DNA of 64,000 nt from Actinomadura atramentaria DSM 43919 (GCF_000381885.1 NZ_KB907215.1:240454-304453), one strand, 5' to 3'; positions 50,937 to 60,166 are shown, counted from the first letter of the stretch. Notes: generated by a model not told the origin, from the letters alone. Program-made: numbers and translations.

Positions 50937-51233
50937 AAGAGAACAGGCCACCCGCAGACCGGCACGCCCCAACACTGCGTCCGGGCGCGGGCCGGTACGG
51001 CCGGGCGTGCGTCACTCGTACTCAGGAGAACGGGCCGCACGCGGACCAACGCTCCGCCCAACACGCGGGCCAGTGCGACCCGACGTGCGGTCACTCGCAC
51101 CAGCAAGAACAGGCCACCCGCAGACCGGTACGCCCCAACACTGCGTCCAAGGCGCGGGCCAGTGCGGCCCGTGCGGTCGCTCACACGAACTCGCACGAAC
51201 GAGAGAACGTGCCGCCTGCGAACCGCCGCTCGC
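50937..51233. repeat. Minisatellite of ~80-100 bp units, about three and a half copies
   Basis: Downstream of the TetR gene the block GAACAGGCCACCCGCAGACC, continuing to GCGTCACTCG-type ends, recurs. GAAC anchors fall at 50941, 51028, 51107 and 51205. Copies 1 and 3 are nearly identical over 40 bp, and copy 2 is more diverged. It lies in the convergent gap before the first CdaR-type regulator; no gene recognised. Confidence 0.8.
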
Positions 51234-51258
51234 GCGTCGGGGCGCGTGGCGGCGGGGG

Positions 51259-52548
51259 TCAGCGGGCTCGGGCGTGGGGGCGGCGGGTGGCGCGGGGCGG
51301 GACGGGCGCGGGCGGGACGGCGGTGAGCATGCGGCGCGCGCCCGCGCGGGGGCGGGCCGCGTGGCCGCCGCCGCGTCCGGCCGGGCCGCCGTGCCGGGCG
51401 TGCAGGATCATCTCCAGCTCCAGGCAGCGGCCCGGGTCCTGCAAGTCCTCGCCGAACAACTCCTCCAGGTGCCGCAGGCGGTACCGGACCGTCTGCGGAT
51501 GCACGTGCAGCCGGTTGCCCGCCTCGGTCGCGTTGAAGTTGCTCTCCAGCAGCGACAGCAGCGTCTCCGACAGCCGGTCGTGCTGCACCCGCGACAGCCC
51601 GGCGAGCGGCGCGAGGCGCGCCCCGGCGGCGTGCTCGATGAGGTCCTCGGCGGTGAAGATCACGAGCGTCGGGACGTGGTCCATGCAGCGGACGATGCCC
51701 TCGGACCCGATCCGGCCGCGCCGCGCGAGCGTCAGCGCGCGCCGCGCCCAGCGCAGCGACTCGGCGGTCCGCAGCGGCGCGACCGCCGGGCCGAGGACGA
51801 CGATCCAGTCCTTGACCAGCGACTCCAGCAGCCGTTCGCGGCCGGGCCCCTCCGGGTCGGGCAGCACCAGGCACGGCTCGGCGCGCGCGAAGTCCATGAG
51901 CACGTCGGGCGGCAGCGCGGGCGGGTGCGCGCCGGTGTCAGTGCGCGGGTGCAGGACGACGGCGGCCGCGGCGCGCGGCAACCGCCAGCGCGCGGCCTTC
52001 GCGGCGTCGGCGATGGCGGCGGCCGCTCCCTCGGCTTCGGCGTCGCCGTCGAGCAGGAGGGTGAGCAGCCGCGCGCGCCGGCGGCGGACCGCCTCGTCGC
52101 TGCCCGCCGTCTCGGCCTCGTAGCCCGCGGCGGCCTCGGCGGTGACGGCGTCGAGGTAGGAGAACTGCGCGTCGGCCACCAGGCCGAGGACGGCGCGGTC
52201 CACGTCGAGGGATTCGGCGAACGACGTCAGCGTGCGCCAGACGGCCCGCGCGGAGCGGTGCAGCGCGACGTGCAGCTCGTCCAGGTCGCGGCCGCGCAGC
52301 GCCATGCCGCGCCCGAGCTCCCGGTAGGTCTCGGCGATGCGCGGCCACGCGCCGCGCGGGTCCTCGACGAGTTCGTAGAAGAGCCGGAGCCCTTCGGCGA
52401 CGCCGGCGCGCACGTCGGCGCCGGGCGGCGCGGCCGCCGGGTCGGCCGCCAGTTCCTCCGCCGCGACGGCGACGTAGGGGCGCATCCGCCGCACGAGGTC
52501 CCGCGGGATCGCCTCGAACGGGCGGACATCGAGTTCGGGCTGCGTCAT
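51259..52548 (-). CDS. PucR/CdaR-type transcriptional regulator 1
   Basis: A 429-aa regulator. The N-terminal half is an all-helical sensory-like domain (residues about 10-180; FAESLDVDRAVLGLVADAQF). It is followed by a GGDEF-like alpha/beta domain, and the C-terminal helix-turn-helix of the PucR family: LLSLLESNFNATEAGNRLHV, HPQTVRYRLRHLEELFGEDL. The last 60 residues are Pro/Arg-rich. ATG at 52548. It is paralogous over its whole length to the regulators at 52798 and 62850, which flank the same secreted-protein island. Such regulators often sense metabolites and control adjacent catabolic or export genes. Confidence 0.88.
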   Translation of the reverse strand: MTQPELDVRPFEAIPRDLVRRMRPYVAVAAEELAADPAAAPPGADVRAGVAEGLRLFYELVEDPRGAWPRIAETYRELGRGMALRGRDLDELHVALHRSARAVWRTLTSFAESLDVDRAVLGLVADAQFSYLDAVTAEAAAGYEAETAGSDEAVRRRRARLLTLLLDGDAEAEGAAAAIADAAKAARWRLPRAAAAVVLHPRTDTGAHPPALPPDVLMDFARAEPCLVLPDPEGPGRERLLESLVKDWIVVLGPAVAPLRTAESLRWARRALTLARRGRIGSEGIVRCMDHVPTLVIFTAEDLIEHAAGARLAPLAGLSRVQHDRLSETLLSLLESNFNATEAGNRLHVHPQTVRYRLRHLEELFGEDLQDPGRCLELEMILHARHGGPAGRGGGHAARPRAGARRMLTAVPPAPVPPRATRRPHARAR

Positions 52549-52722
52549 GGAACGACTCCCTGCACATCCACCGTTGTGAAACCCCGAGTCCCACAAGGAT
52601 GCCGCAAGGGCCTCCCGGCGCGTTTGTCACCGAAGTGCGCCGCTTTCCCGGCCGAACCTTCGACGGATTGCTAAAACCCCCACAACGCCGCTGGTCGTGG
52701 GGGTGTTACCAGAAGGGCCGGA

Positions 52723-52753
52723 CCCGGCCGTCCGAGCGCCTTGGACGGCCGGG
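52723..52753 (-). terminator. Hairpin terminator after regulator 2
   Basis: A perfect 11-bp stem (52723-52733 with 52743-52753) and 9-nt loop follow the stop of the gene at 52798 on the minus strand. Between them lies an additional small inverted repeat GAGAC-TTGAT-GTCTC at 52768-52782. Confidence 0.78.
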
Positions 52754-52797
52754 CCCGAGTTCTTACGAGACTTGATGTCTCATAGTGGTGGCGCCGG

Positions 52798-54042
52798 TCA
52801 CGCGGGCGCGGGGTCGGCGGCGGCGGACCGGGCGTGCAGGATCAGCTCCATCTCCAGGCAGCGGCGCGGGTCGCGCAGGTCGTCGCCGAACAGGTCCTCC
52901 AACTGCCGCAGGCGGTACCGGACGGTCTGCGGGTGGACGCGCAGCCGCCGGCTGGCCTGCGCCGCGTTGAAGTTGTTCTCCAGCAGCGCCTGCAGCGTCT
53001 CGGTGAGCCGGTCGCGCTGCGCGGGCGCGAGGTCCTTCAGCGGCGCGAGCCGCGTCGTGGCGGCGTCGTCGATCAGCTCGCCCGCGCGCAGCACCACCAG
53101 CGAGGGCAGGTGGTCGGCGCTGCGGACCGGCCGCTCGGTGGGGAACGCGCCCCGCCGCGCGAGGGTGAGGGTGTCGCGCGCCCAGCGCAGCGACTCGCGG
53201 GCGCGCGCCAGCGGCACGGTCGGGCCGACCGCGACGATCCAGTCCCGGGCGAGCCGGTCGAGCACGGCGGCGCGGCCGGGGGCGTCGGGATCGGGCAGCA
53301 GCAGGGACGGTTCGGGCATGCCCTGGTCGGCGAGCAGTTCGTCCGACACCGGCAGTGGCGGACGGAACGCGCCGTCCGCCGCGCGGTCCGGGCGGCCGGG
53401 GCGGACCGCGACGGCGACGGCCGCGACGGTCGCGGGCAGCGGCCAGCGCGCCTGCGCGGCGAGCGCCTCCAGCGCGGCGCGGTCGCCGACCGGGTCGGAC
53501 AGCAGCAGCGCCAGCAGCCGGGCGCGGCGCAGCCGCTCGTCGCGCAGCGCGTCGCCGGTCTCGGCGCGGTAGCCCTCGGCGACGACGGCCGAGACCGCGT
53601 CCAGGTAGCTGAACTGGGCCTCCACGACGAGCAGCAGCGTCTCGTGGTCGAGGTCCAGCTCGTCGGTGAGGGCGGCCAGGCCGCGCCAGGCGGCGAGCGC
53701 GGAGCGGCGCAGCGTCTGGTGCGACTCGACGGGGTCGCGCCCGTCGCGGGCGAGCTGCCGGCCGGCCGCGCGGTAGAAGGACGCGACCTTGTCCCAGCCG
53801 GCGCCGGGGTCCTCCAGAAGGTCGCAGAAGTGGGCGAGACCCGCGACGATGCCCTCGCGGAGGCGGTGGTCGGCGGGCCGGTCCGGCGGCGCGTCCCCGG
53901 CGGGGTCGTGCCAGGGGGCCGCGCCGCCGAGCAGTTCGCGCAGCAGGTCGTCGGCGGCGCCCTCGACGACGGGCCGCAGCCGGGTGCCGACCCAGGACGG
54001 GATCAGTTCGAAGGGACGATGGTCGAGCGTTGTCGCAGTCAC
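52798..54042 (-). CDS. PucR/CdaR-type transcriptional regulator 2
   Basis: A 414-aa paralogue of the preceding gene. It begins VTATTLDHRPFELIPSWVGT, has the same helical N-domain (LDLDHETLLLVVEAQFSYLD), and ends with the PucR helix-turn-helix LQALLENNFNAAQASRRLRV, HPQTVRYRLRQLEDLFGDDL. The GTG at 54042 is 8 nt after GGGGGA. Together with regulator 1 it forms a same-strand pair downstream of the AurF-like gene (gap 199 nt). Ligand unknown. Confidence 0.88.
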   Translation of the reverse strand: MTATTLDHRPFELIPSWVGTRLRPVVEGAADDLLRELLGGAAPWHDPAGDAPPDRPADHRLREGIVAGLAHFCDLLEDPGAGWDKVASFYRAAGRQLARDGRDPVESHQTLRRSALAAWRGLAALTDELDLDHETLLLVVEAQFSYLDAVSAVVAEGYRAETGDALRDERLRRARLLALLLSDPVGDRAALEALAAQARWPLPATVAAVAVAVRPGRPDRAADGAFRPPLPVSDELLADQGMPEPSLLLPDPDAPGRAAVLDRLARDWIVAVGPTVPLARARESLRWARDTLTLARRGAFPTERPVRSADHLPSLVVLRAGELIDDAATTRLAPLKDLAPAQRDRLTETLQALLENNFNAAQASRRLRVHPQTVRYRLRQLEDLFGDDLRDPRRCLEMELILHARSAAADPAPA

Positions 54043-54241
54043 CGGTTCACTCCCCCGAGGAATGTGGACGGACCCAACCAGCATCACGTATCGGCGGCCC
54101 GCCGCATTGTGCGGTGCGGAACACTTTCACGCTCCCCGTCTCCAACCGGTTGACAAGACCGGCGGACGACTGACAATCCACGGGAACCGCGTCCCGAAAT
54201 ATCCTTTCTCACCGTTCCCGACCTGGGCGGGCTCCGGGTTA

Positions 54242-55174
54242 TCAGTGGATGAGCCCGGCCCGCCGCCAGAGCACCGCCGCGGGCCCGGAAACGAGTCCGA
54301 GTTCTTCGATGAACGGCACGATCTTCTGACCGAGCCAGTATCTGGTGGCACGGTGATGGGGATTGGCGAGCGCCATTTCCCGTCCCTCGTCCGGTTCGAG
54401 CCCGACGCACCGGTACACCGCGGGGTCGATCATGAATTCCAGCGCGGCCGTCGCGCCGACCGCCGTGACGAGCCGGTGCCGCGTCAGCGCCGACCGCGAC
54501 AGCCCCGCCATGCTCCGCTCGATCTCGGCGCGCGCGTAGCGGACGTGCCGCGACTCCTCCACCACGTGGACGCGGCTGATCTCCCGCACCAGCGGCTGCA
54601 CGCGCGGGTCGTCCATCGTCGCCCGCTGCATCCGGTCGAAGATCTCCTCCCCGACCAGGAAAACCGCCCACATCGACGGCCCCGAGCCGAGCGCCTTGAA
54701 CAGCCGCCCGATGTTGCGGACCGGCGCGGGCACGCCGTAATCGGGCGTCTCCAGCTTCTCCAGGAGCTTGCCGAACATCACCGAGTGCCGCGTCTCGTCG
54801 CCGACCTCGGTCAGCGCGAACTGCGCGTTCGCGGTGCGGACGTCCAGGTCGTAGAGGAAGCGCAGGAAGAGCTGCATCAGGCACATCTCGAGCCAGATCC
54901 CGGCGGCCGTGATGCTCGCCAGCTCGTGCCGCGACAGCGTGACGCGCTGCGCGTGCGTGAGCCGCTCCCACAGCGGCGTCCCGTAGAGGGAGACGCGCTC
55001 GGGCGGCAGGAACGGCTTCTCCCGGTCGAACGGCGCGTCCCAGTCCAGGACGGCGTCGGGGTCGTAGGTGGCGCGGGCCGCCGAGCGCAGCAGGCGGCGC
55101 GCGACGGTCTCCCGGTCCCGGAGGGGGCGGCGCGGGGCGTCCGCGCGGGGCGCGGCGGTGTTCGGGGTCGTCAT
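54242..55174 (-). CDS. AurF-type diiron oxygenase
   Basis: A 310-aa ferritin-like helical enzyme. The diiron ligand set of the p-aminobenzoate N-oxygenase (AurF) family is complete: Glu in ITAAGIWLEMCLMQLFLRFL, Glu and His in TEVGDETRHSVMF, Glu in FLVGEEIFDRMQ, and His/Glu/His in VHVVEESRHVRYA. AurF relatives N-oxygenate arylamines or act on other substrates. No nitro-compound biosynthetic genes are next to it, so substrate and role are open. ATG at 55174 has GAAGGA 7 nt upstream. It lies between the CdaR-type regulators and the secreted lipoprotein/lipase genes on the same strand. Confidence 0.88.
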   Translation of the reverse strand: MTTPNTAAPRADAPRRPLRDRETVARRLLRSAARATYDPDAVLDWDAPFDREKPFLPPERVSLYGTPLWERLTHAQRVTLSRHELASITAAGIWLEMCLMQLFLRFLYDLDVRTANAQFALTEVGDETRHSVMFGKLLEKLETPDYGVPAPVRNIGRLFKALGSGPSMWAVFLVGEEIFDRMQRATMDDPRVQPLVREISRVHVVEESRHVRYARAEIERSMAGLSRSALTRHRLVTAVGATAALEFMIDPAVYRCVGLEPDEGREMALANPHHRATRYWLGQKIVPFIEELGLVSGPAAVLWRRAGLIH

Positions 55175-55325
55175 CTCTCGGTCCTTCACAGGCGGGCGAA
55201 CGGCCGTGGACGGCACGACTCTCCCCCGCCGGGAACCGCCGAGGAATACGGTCTTCGCGCAGGTCGGCCCGGTGCGTTGGCAGTCCCCTCACAACCTCCG
55301 GGGCGACATCCCCGCACAACGACGA

Positions 55326-55368
55326 CACCCGCCCGCCCACCGTGGGAGAAGGTGGGGGCGGACGGGTG
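55326..55368 (-). terminator. Hairpin terminator after the lipoprotein gene
   Basis: A 13-bp stem with one mismatch (55326-55338 with 55356-55368) about 30 nt downstream of the lipoprotein stop. It should end the lipase/FnIII-paralogue transcripts before the AurF gene. Confidence 0.78.
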
Positions 55369-55398
55369 CCGGTGTCCCGACGCGGCGGACGAACCGCG

Positions 55399-55932
55399 TC
55401 AGGCCTTGTTGACCTTGCAGGACGGCGCGGCGTCGAACGCCTTGGTCAGCGCCGGGTCGGCCCGCAGGTCGTCCTTGGGGCCCTTGTAGGCCATCGAGGC
55501 GATCATCGTCTTGGACAGGTCCTTCATGTCCTTCTGCAGCGCGGCCATGCTGGAGGTGTCGGCCTTGGCGAGGTTCGCCTTGGCGTTCTCCACCGACTTG
55601 CGCGTGATCTCCAGCCGGGTCAGCGCCCGGCTCACGGCCTTGTCAGCGCCGTTGACGGGCGGGTTGCCCGCGCTCTTCACGCCGGCCTCCATGTCGCCCA
55701 GCCGCTTGGAGATCTGGTCAAGGAAGGTCTCGATGTTCGCCTTGTACTGCTTCGGGTCCTTCGACTGGGTCGGCAGGGAGAGCTGCTGACCGCCCGCCTT
55801 GTTGACGGACTCGCAGACCTTGGCCGCCCAGGCGACCTCGGGCGGGTCCTTCTTGTCGTCGGACGATCCGCAGCCGGTGATGAAGCTGCCGAGGGCGGCG
55901 GTCAGAACCGCGCCGATGATCAGACGCCGCAT
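55399..55932 (-). CDS. Secreted lipoprotein, helical, unknown function
   Basis: A 177-aa lipoprotein. Signal peptide LIIGAVLTAALGSFITGC with lipobox ITGC (Cys21). The mature chain is mainly helical: ANIETFLDQISKRLGDMEAG, TRLEITRKSVENAKANLAKA, and DMKDLSKTMIASMAYKGPKD, with two cysteines (AAKVCESVN and APSCKVN). No recognised family; helical surface lipoproteins of this type are common in actinomycetes. ATG at 55932 has AAGGAG 9 nt upstream. It follows the lipase gene by 16 nt and is probably in its operon. Confidence 0.82.
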   Translation of the reverse strand: MRRLIIGAVLTAALGSFITGCGSSDDKKDPPEVAWAAKVCESVNKAGGQQLSLPTQSKDPKQYKANIETFLDQISKRLGDMEAGVKSAGNPPVNGADKAVSRALTRLEITRKSVENAKANLAKADTSSMAALQKDMKDLSKTMIASMAYKGPKDDLRADPALTKAFDAAPSCKVNKA

Positions 55933-55948
55933 GGGGTGGGTCTCCTTG

Positions 55949-57205
55949 TCAGGCAGAGCAGTTGGAGGAGGGGGCCTCGCCCTTGACCGCGGAGGCCATG
56001 AAGGCGAGCACATCGTCGTTCGCGCGGCCGACGCCGGTGATGTGGTCGACCGGGTAGGTCTTCCACGTCTCCTGGACGCCGAGCTTGCAGTACGCCTGGT
56101 GCAGCGTGTCGTCCTGCGCGAACGGGACGATGTCGTCGTTGGTGCCGTGGTAGTGGAAGACCGGCGCCTTGATCGCGGTGCCGCCGAGCAGGTTCTCCTT
56201 GACGCGCGCGAGCCACGGCGCGTCCAGGAACGGCGACTTGGTGAGGTAGTCGGTCGTCTTGTGCCCGGCGTAGTTGGTCAGCAGCTCCAGCGTGCAGTCG
56301 TTGGCGACCATGTTCGAGAAGACCTGCTGCCCGTCGTCCTTGAAGTAGGACGACAGCTTCAGCTCGGGGTAGGCGTTGTCGAGGCCGACGAGCGCCGTCA
56401 TCAGGAACCCGAAGCCGCGCTTGGAGTTCAGGCCCACCGCGACCTTGGTCAGGTCGGCCGGGACGCCGCCGCCCGCGACGCCGACGAGCTTCAGCTCCGG
56501 CGCGTAGTCCGGCTGCATCTGGCCCGCCCACATCGCGGCGCCGCCGCCCTGCGAGTAGCCGCGGAACAGCACCTTCGCGTCGGCCGACAGCCCGGCCTCG
56601 GAGAACCGCTGCGCCGCCCGGACGCTGTCGATCACCGCGGAGCCCATCGACTTCCCGGCGATGTAGGTCATCTTCGGGTCGGGGTGGTAGCCCTCGTAGT
56701 CGGTCATCGCGACCGCGTAGCCCGCCTTGAGCATGCCGTTCACGGCGGCCTGCTCGTAGAATGCGCCCTCGTCGATGAACTTCGACGGCGCGCAGCGGAA
56801 CGCGGGGCCGCTCGTGCCGGGGCCGAACCCGACGATCGGGAGGGTCTTGGCGTCGCCGGACTTGGGCACCAGGATCGTGCCGGTCACCGCGTCGGGCTTG
56901 CCGAGCGCGTCCTGCGACACGTACATGACCTGCCAGGCGTTGGCGAGGCTGCGCGCCGTCGGCGGGCCCGCCTTGGACGGCCGCCAGCGCAGGATGTCGC
57001 CGGGCTTGGCGTCCGCCGGGATCGAGGCCGGCGGGACGTAGAAGTCGTCGCCCGCCGGGGCGGCGTCCGCGGGCAGGTTCGGCGCGGCGGGGGCCGCGGA
57101 CGCGGACCCGCCGAGCGACGCGCCGACCAGCGCGACGCCGAGCGTCAGCGCCGCGACGGCCGGGGCGGCGGTCCGCGAGCGGCGGGTTCGGAACAGGCCG
57201 AGCAT
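55949..57205 (-). CDS. Secreted lipase (LIP family, alpha/beta hydrolase)
   Basis: A 418-aa secreted lipase. The signal peptide (AAPAVAALTLGVALVGASLG, GSASAAPA) is cleaved near residue 38. The catalytic site is GYSQGGGAAMWAGQMQPDYA with nucleophile Ser, acid Asp in YHGTNDDIVPFAQ, and His in YPVDHITGVG. This matches actinobacterial secretory lipases related to Candida LIP enzymes, which cut extracellular lipids or esters. The ATG at 57205 is 9 nt from AAAGGAG; the ATG at 57214 abuts that site. It begins 14 nt after the FnIII paralogue at 57220. Confidence 0.92.
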   Translation of the reverse strand: MLGLFRTRRSRTAAPAVAALTLGVALVGASLGGSASAAPAAPNLPADAAPAGDDFYVPPASIPADAKPGDILRWRPSKAGPPTARSLANAWQVMYVSQDALGKPDAVTGTILVPKSGDAKTLPIVGFGPGTSGPAFRCAPSKFIDEGAFYEQAAVNGMLKAGYAVAMTDYEGYHPDPKMTYIAGKSMGSAVIDSVRAAQRFSEAGLSADAKVLFRGYSQGGGAAMWAGQMQPDYAPELKLVGVAGGGVPADLTKVAVGLNSKRGFGFLMTALVGLDNAYPELKLSSYFKDDGQQVFSNMVANDCTLELLTNYAGHKTTDYLTKSPFLDAPWLARVKENLLGGTAIKAPVFHYHGTNDDIVPFAQDDTLHQAYCKLGVQETWKTYPVDHITGVGRANDDVLAFMASAVKGEAPSSNCSA

Positions 57206-57219
57206 CGGTCGCATCTCCT

Positions 57220-58659
57220 TTACGCCTTCGCCTGCGGCGTGAGGTTCAGGTCCAGGGTGTTGCCGTCACCGGCGGTGAACGCCGACAGGATCGGGGTGAG
57301 GAGGTTGCAGTCCTGGATCTCCGACAGCTTGTACGTGCCTGAGATCTTGCCGCCCTTGAGCGGGTTGAACGTCCCGTCGGACTCCAGGTGGATCGCGGAG
57401 GGGTCCTTGGTCTGGCACTTGTCGCCGCCGCCGAGGGGGATCACGCCGAAGAGGCTGAAGCTCGGCAGCTTCGTGATGACGTTGACGTCCGCCTTCAGCG
57501 GGCCGTTCAGCGTGCCGGTGACCTTGCCCTGCGGCACGATCTCGATGCCCGCGGTCACGGGGAGGAAGCCGAGAATCGAGAAGTTGCCGCTCGTCGGGTT
57601 CAGCGCGAGGTCGGCGGTGTAGGACTTGGTCTTCAGGTCGAGCGAGGCGTCGATCGCGCCGACCAGGGGGGCGGTGCCGTTCGGGGCCTTCACGAACGTC
57701 GAGCCGGCGAGCGCGAAGCTGTAGTTGACCGGGGTGTCCCCGCCGGGGCTGGAAGGGGTCTTGACTGCCACTGCGGTGGACGCATCCGACAGGTTGCCCG
57801 CCGCGTCCTTCGCCTTCACCGTGAACGTGTACTGGGTGTCGGCCTGGAGGCCGGACACCACGGCGCTCGTCGTGGTCGTGTCCGCGACCTTCTTGCCGCT
57901 GCCGTCGTACACCTCGTAGCCGGTCACGCCGACGTTGTCGGTCGACGCCTCCCAACTGAGCGCGGCGCTGGACGTCGTGGCGGTCGCCGTCACGTTCTGC
58001 GGGATGCTCGGCGCGACGGTGTCCTCATCACCGCCGCCGCCCTCGGTCTTCACGCCGATCGTCGCGAGGACGTTGTCCTGGCCCGGCTCCTGCGTGCATT
58101 CGGACTCGAAGGTGTCGAGCCCGGTGAGCGTGCCGTCCGCGAGCTTCGGCGTCAGCGTGAGCAGGAGGTTGTTCACCACGATCTTCGCGGTGCCCTCCTT
58201 GCTGAACTGGATGGGCGGCGCGGACCCGGTCGCCTTGATGTCGAACCCGCCGCTGGCGGGAAGCGTCGTGCTCTCCAGCGTCACCGGGACCTTGACGGGC
58301 AGGTCGCCCTGCGGCGCCTGGACGACGGCCTCGGCGGACGCCGTGCCCTCGAGCGTCTTCGCGCCCACCTCGCGCAGCCCCTGCGCGGACTTCTCGCCCA
58401 CCGTCGACACCGTGTCGACGACGATCTTGGGGATCGGCGTCTTCGGCGGCACGGTCTCGGGGATGTCCGAGCTCATCGTCACCTGGACCTGCTGCGGTCC
58501 GAGCAGCGGGAACTCGCACTGGTAGTTCAGCTTCAGGGTGTGAACCGAAGCCGCGGCCGGGTTCGCCCCGGCCACGCCGGCGATGCCGGTCACGGCGGCG
58601 GCCACGGAGACCGCGACGCCGGTGTTCCGCAAGCGGGCCGGCAGTGTCTTGGCTTTCAC
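57220..58659 (-). CDS. Secreted DUF6801 protein with one FnIII domain (paralogue 1)
   Basis: A 479-aa secreted protein. A GTG start follows CGAGAGGT. The signal peptide is GVAVSVAAAVTGIAGVAGAN then PAAA. Residues about 40-210 are a DUF6801-type domain (HTLKLNYQCEFPLLGPQQVQ). One fibronectin type III domain follows (SIPQNVTATATTSSAALSWE to GYEVYDGSGKKVADTTTTSA). A conserved C-terminal domain of about 165 residues contains GFLPVTAGIEIVPQGKVTGT and LESDGTFNPLKGGKISGTYK. Two paralogues lie upstream. The FnIII domain here is closest to the second FnIII of the gene at 60327. Likely surface-binding or envelope-associated; no catalytic site seen. Confidence 0.85.
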   Translation of the reverse strand: MKAKTLPARLRNTGVAVSVAAAVTGIAGVAGANPAAASVHTLKLNYQCEFPLLGPQQVQVTMSSDIPETVPPKTPIPKIVVDTVSTVGEKSAQGLREVGAKTLEGTASAEAVVQAPQGDLPVKVPVTLESTTLPASGGFDIKATGSAPPIQFSKEGTAKIVVNNLLLTLTPKLADGTLTGLDTFESECTQEPGQDNVLATIGVKTEGGGGDEDTVAPSIPQNVTATATTSSAALSWEASTDNVGVTGYEVYDGSGKKVADTTTTSAVVSGLQADTQYTFTVKAKDAAGNLSDASTAVAVKTPSSPGGDTPVNYSFALAGSTFVKAPNGTAPLVGAIDASLDLKTKSYTADLALNPTSGNFSILGFLPVTAGIEIVPQGKVTGTLNGPLKADVNVITKLPSFSLFGVIPLGGGDKCQTKDPSAIHLESDGTFNPLKGGKISGTYKLSEIQDCNLLTPILSAFTAGDGNTLDLNLTPQAKA

Positions 58660-58711
58660 TGTCTACCTCTCGTGTCGCCGAGGACGGGGGCGGAGGGGGT
58701 CGGGTAGGGCG

Positions 58712-60166
58712 TCAGTTCTGCACGTCAGGGGTGAGGTTCAGGTCGAGGGTGTTGCCGTCACCGGCGGTGAACGCCGACAGGATCGGCGTGAGGACGCCGC
58801 AGTCCTGGATCTCCGAGAGTTTGTAAGTACCGGTGATCTCGCCGCCCTTGAGCGGGTTGAAAGTTCCGGCGGACTCCAGGTGGATCGCGGAGGGCTCCTT
58901 GGTCTGGCACTTGTCGCCGCCGCCGAGGGGAATTCCGAACAGGTTGAACGTCGACAGCTTCGTGACGACGTCCACGTCCGCCTCAAGCGGACCGTTCAGC
59001 GTCCCGGTGACCTTGTCCTGAGGAACGATCTCGATTCCCGCCGTCACCGGCAGGAACCCGAGGATCGAGAAATTCCCGGTCTTCTTGTTCAGCGACAGGT
59101 CGGCGGTGTACGCCTTGGTCTTCAAGTCGAGGTCGGCGTCGATCGCGCCGGTGAGCGGGGCTTTGCCGTTCGGGGCCTTCACGAACGTCGAACCCGCCAG
59201 TGCGAATCCGTACTTGACGTGGCTTCCGGTGTCGTCGCCCTTGACGGTGACGGGCGCGGCCGTGCCGGGCGCGGAGGCGTTTCCCTCGCCGTCGACGGCG
59301 TTCACCGCGAAGGTGTAGTCACCGGGCAGCAGGTCCGTCAGCGACAGGCTCGTGGTCTTGCCATCGGTCTTGCCGTACGACTTCCCGGTCTGGTCGAACA
59401 CCTCGTACCCCGCGACGCCGGACGGCTCCACGCCGAACGGCGCCTGGTCGGTCGAGGCGGCCCACGCGACTTTCGCCGCGCCATTGGAGTCGGCGGTCGC
59501 GGCCACGTCACCCGGCGCGGTCGGCGGCATGTTGTCCCTGTCGGGTATGCCGGACTCAGCCAGGACATTGCTCTGAGCCGCGTTGGACCGAGTGCAGTCC
59601 ATCTTCAGCGAAATGCCCGACTCATCGGGGATCTCTATGACGTTGCCGCCGGAGTCCCACAGCTCGGGAACAATCTGCATGTCGTCGACGGTGATACGCC
59701 AGGGCTTGTCCCCGCTGATCGAGAACGGCGGGAACTGTCCCTTGCCGTGGAGGACGATCGGCGCGGGGTCATCGGGTACGACGGCCTTCTCCAACGTGAG
59801 GGGCGCCCTGATGCTGAGGTCGCCCTGCTGGACGTGCAATGTCGAGGACAACGACGCCGTCCCGCTCATACTGGCCGCGCCGATGCCGTTGAGCCCGGTC
59901 CACCCGGTCAGAGCCATCTCCGCGTCGACCGTGGCCCTCGGGATCGGATTGCCGGGCGGCACCGGCTCGGGGATGTCCGCGTTGAGGGTGAGCTGCATCA
60001 TCTGGTCCCCGAGCATCGGGAGCGGGCACCGGTAGTCGAGTTTCAGGGAGTGCTCGGTCGCCGCGGCGGAGCCCGCCCCGGCGATGCCGACGACGCCGGC
60101 CGCAGCGGTCACGCAAACCGCGACGCCGAGACCGCGCACGCGGTTCGGCAGTGTCTTGGTTCTCAC
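58712..60166 (-). CDS. Secreted DUF6801 protein with one FnIII domain (paralogue 2)
   Basis: A 484-aa secreted protein with the same plan as its neighbour. GTG at 60166 follows GAGAGGT by 5 nt. The signal peptide is LGVAVCVTAAAGVVGIAGAG. The N-terminal domain (HSLKLDYRCPLPMLGDQMMQ) is the most diverged of the three. The FnIII domain (TAPGDVAATADSNGAAKVAW to GYEVFDQTGKSYGKTDGKTT) matches the first FnIII of the gene at 60327, not that of paralogue 1. The C-terminal domain is nearly identical to the others (GFLPVTAGIEIVPQDKVTGT). 52 nt separate it from paralogue 1. Confidence 0.85.
   Translation of the reverse strand: MRTKTLPNRVRGLGVAVCVTAAAGVVGIAGAGSAAATEHSLKLDYRCPLPMLGDQMMQLTLNADIPEPVPPGNPIPRATVDAEMALTGWTGLNGIGAASMSGTASLSSTLHVQQGDLSIRAPLTLEKAVVPDDPAPIVLHGKGQFPPFSISGDKPWRITVDDMQIVPELWDSGGNVIEIPDESGISLKMDCTRSNAAQSNVLAESGIPDRDNMPPTAPGDVAATADSNGAAKVAWAASTDQAPFGVEPSGVAGYEVFDQTGKSYGKTDGKTTSLSLTDLLPGDYTFAVNAVDGEGNASAPGTAAPVTVKGDDTGSHVKYGFALAGSTFVKAPNGKAPLTGAIDADLDLKTKAYTADLSLNKKTGNFSILGFLPVTAGIEIVPQDKVTGTLNGPLEADVDVVTKLSTFNLFGIPLGGGDKCQTKEPSAIHLESAGTFNPLKGGEITGTYKLSEIQDCGVLTPILSAFTAGDGNTLDLNLTPDVQN

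Noticed and set aside
47651-51874. 1407-codon minus-strand open frame
   Set aside because: Runs across several real genes on both strands and through a repeat array; no domain of its own.
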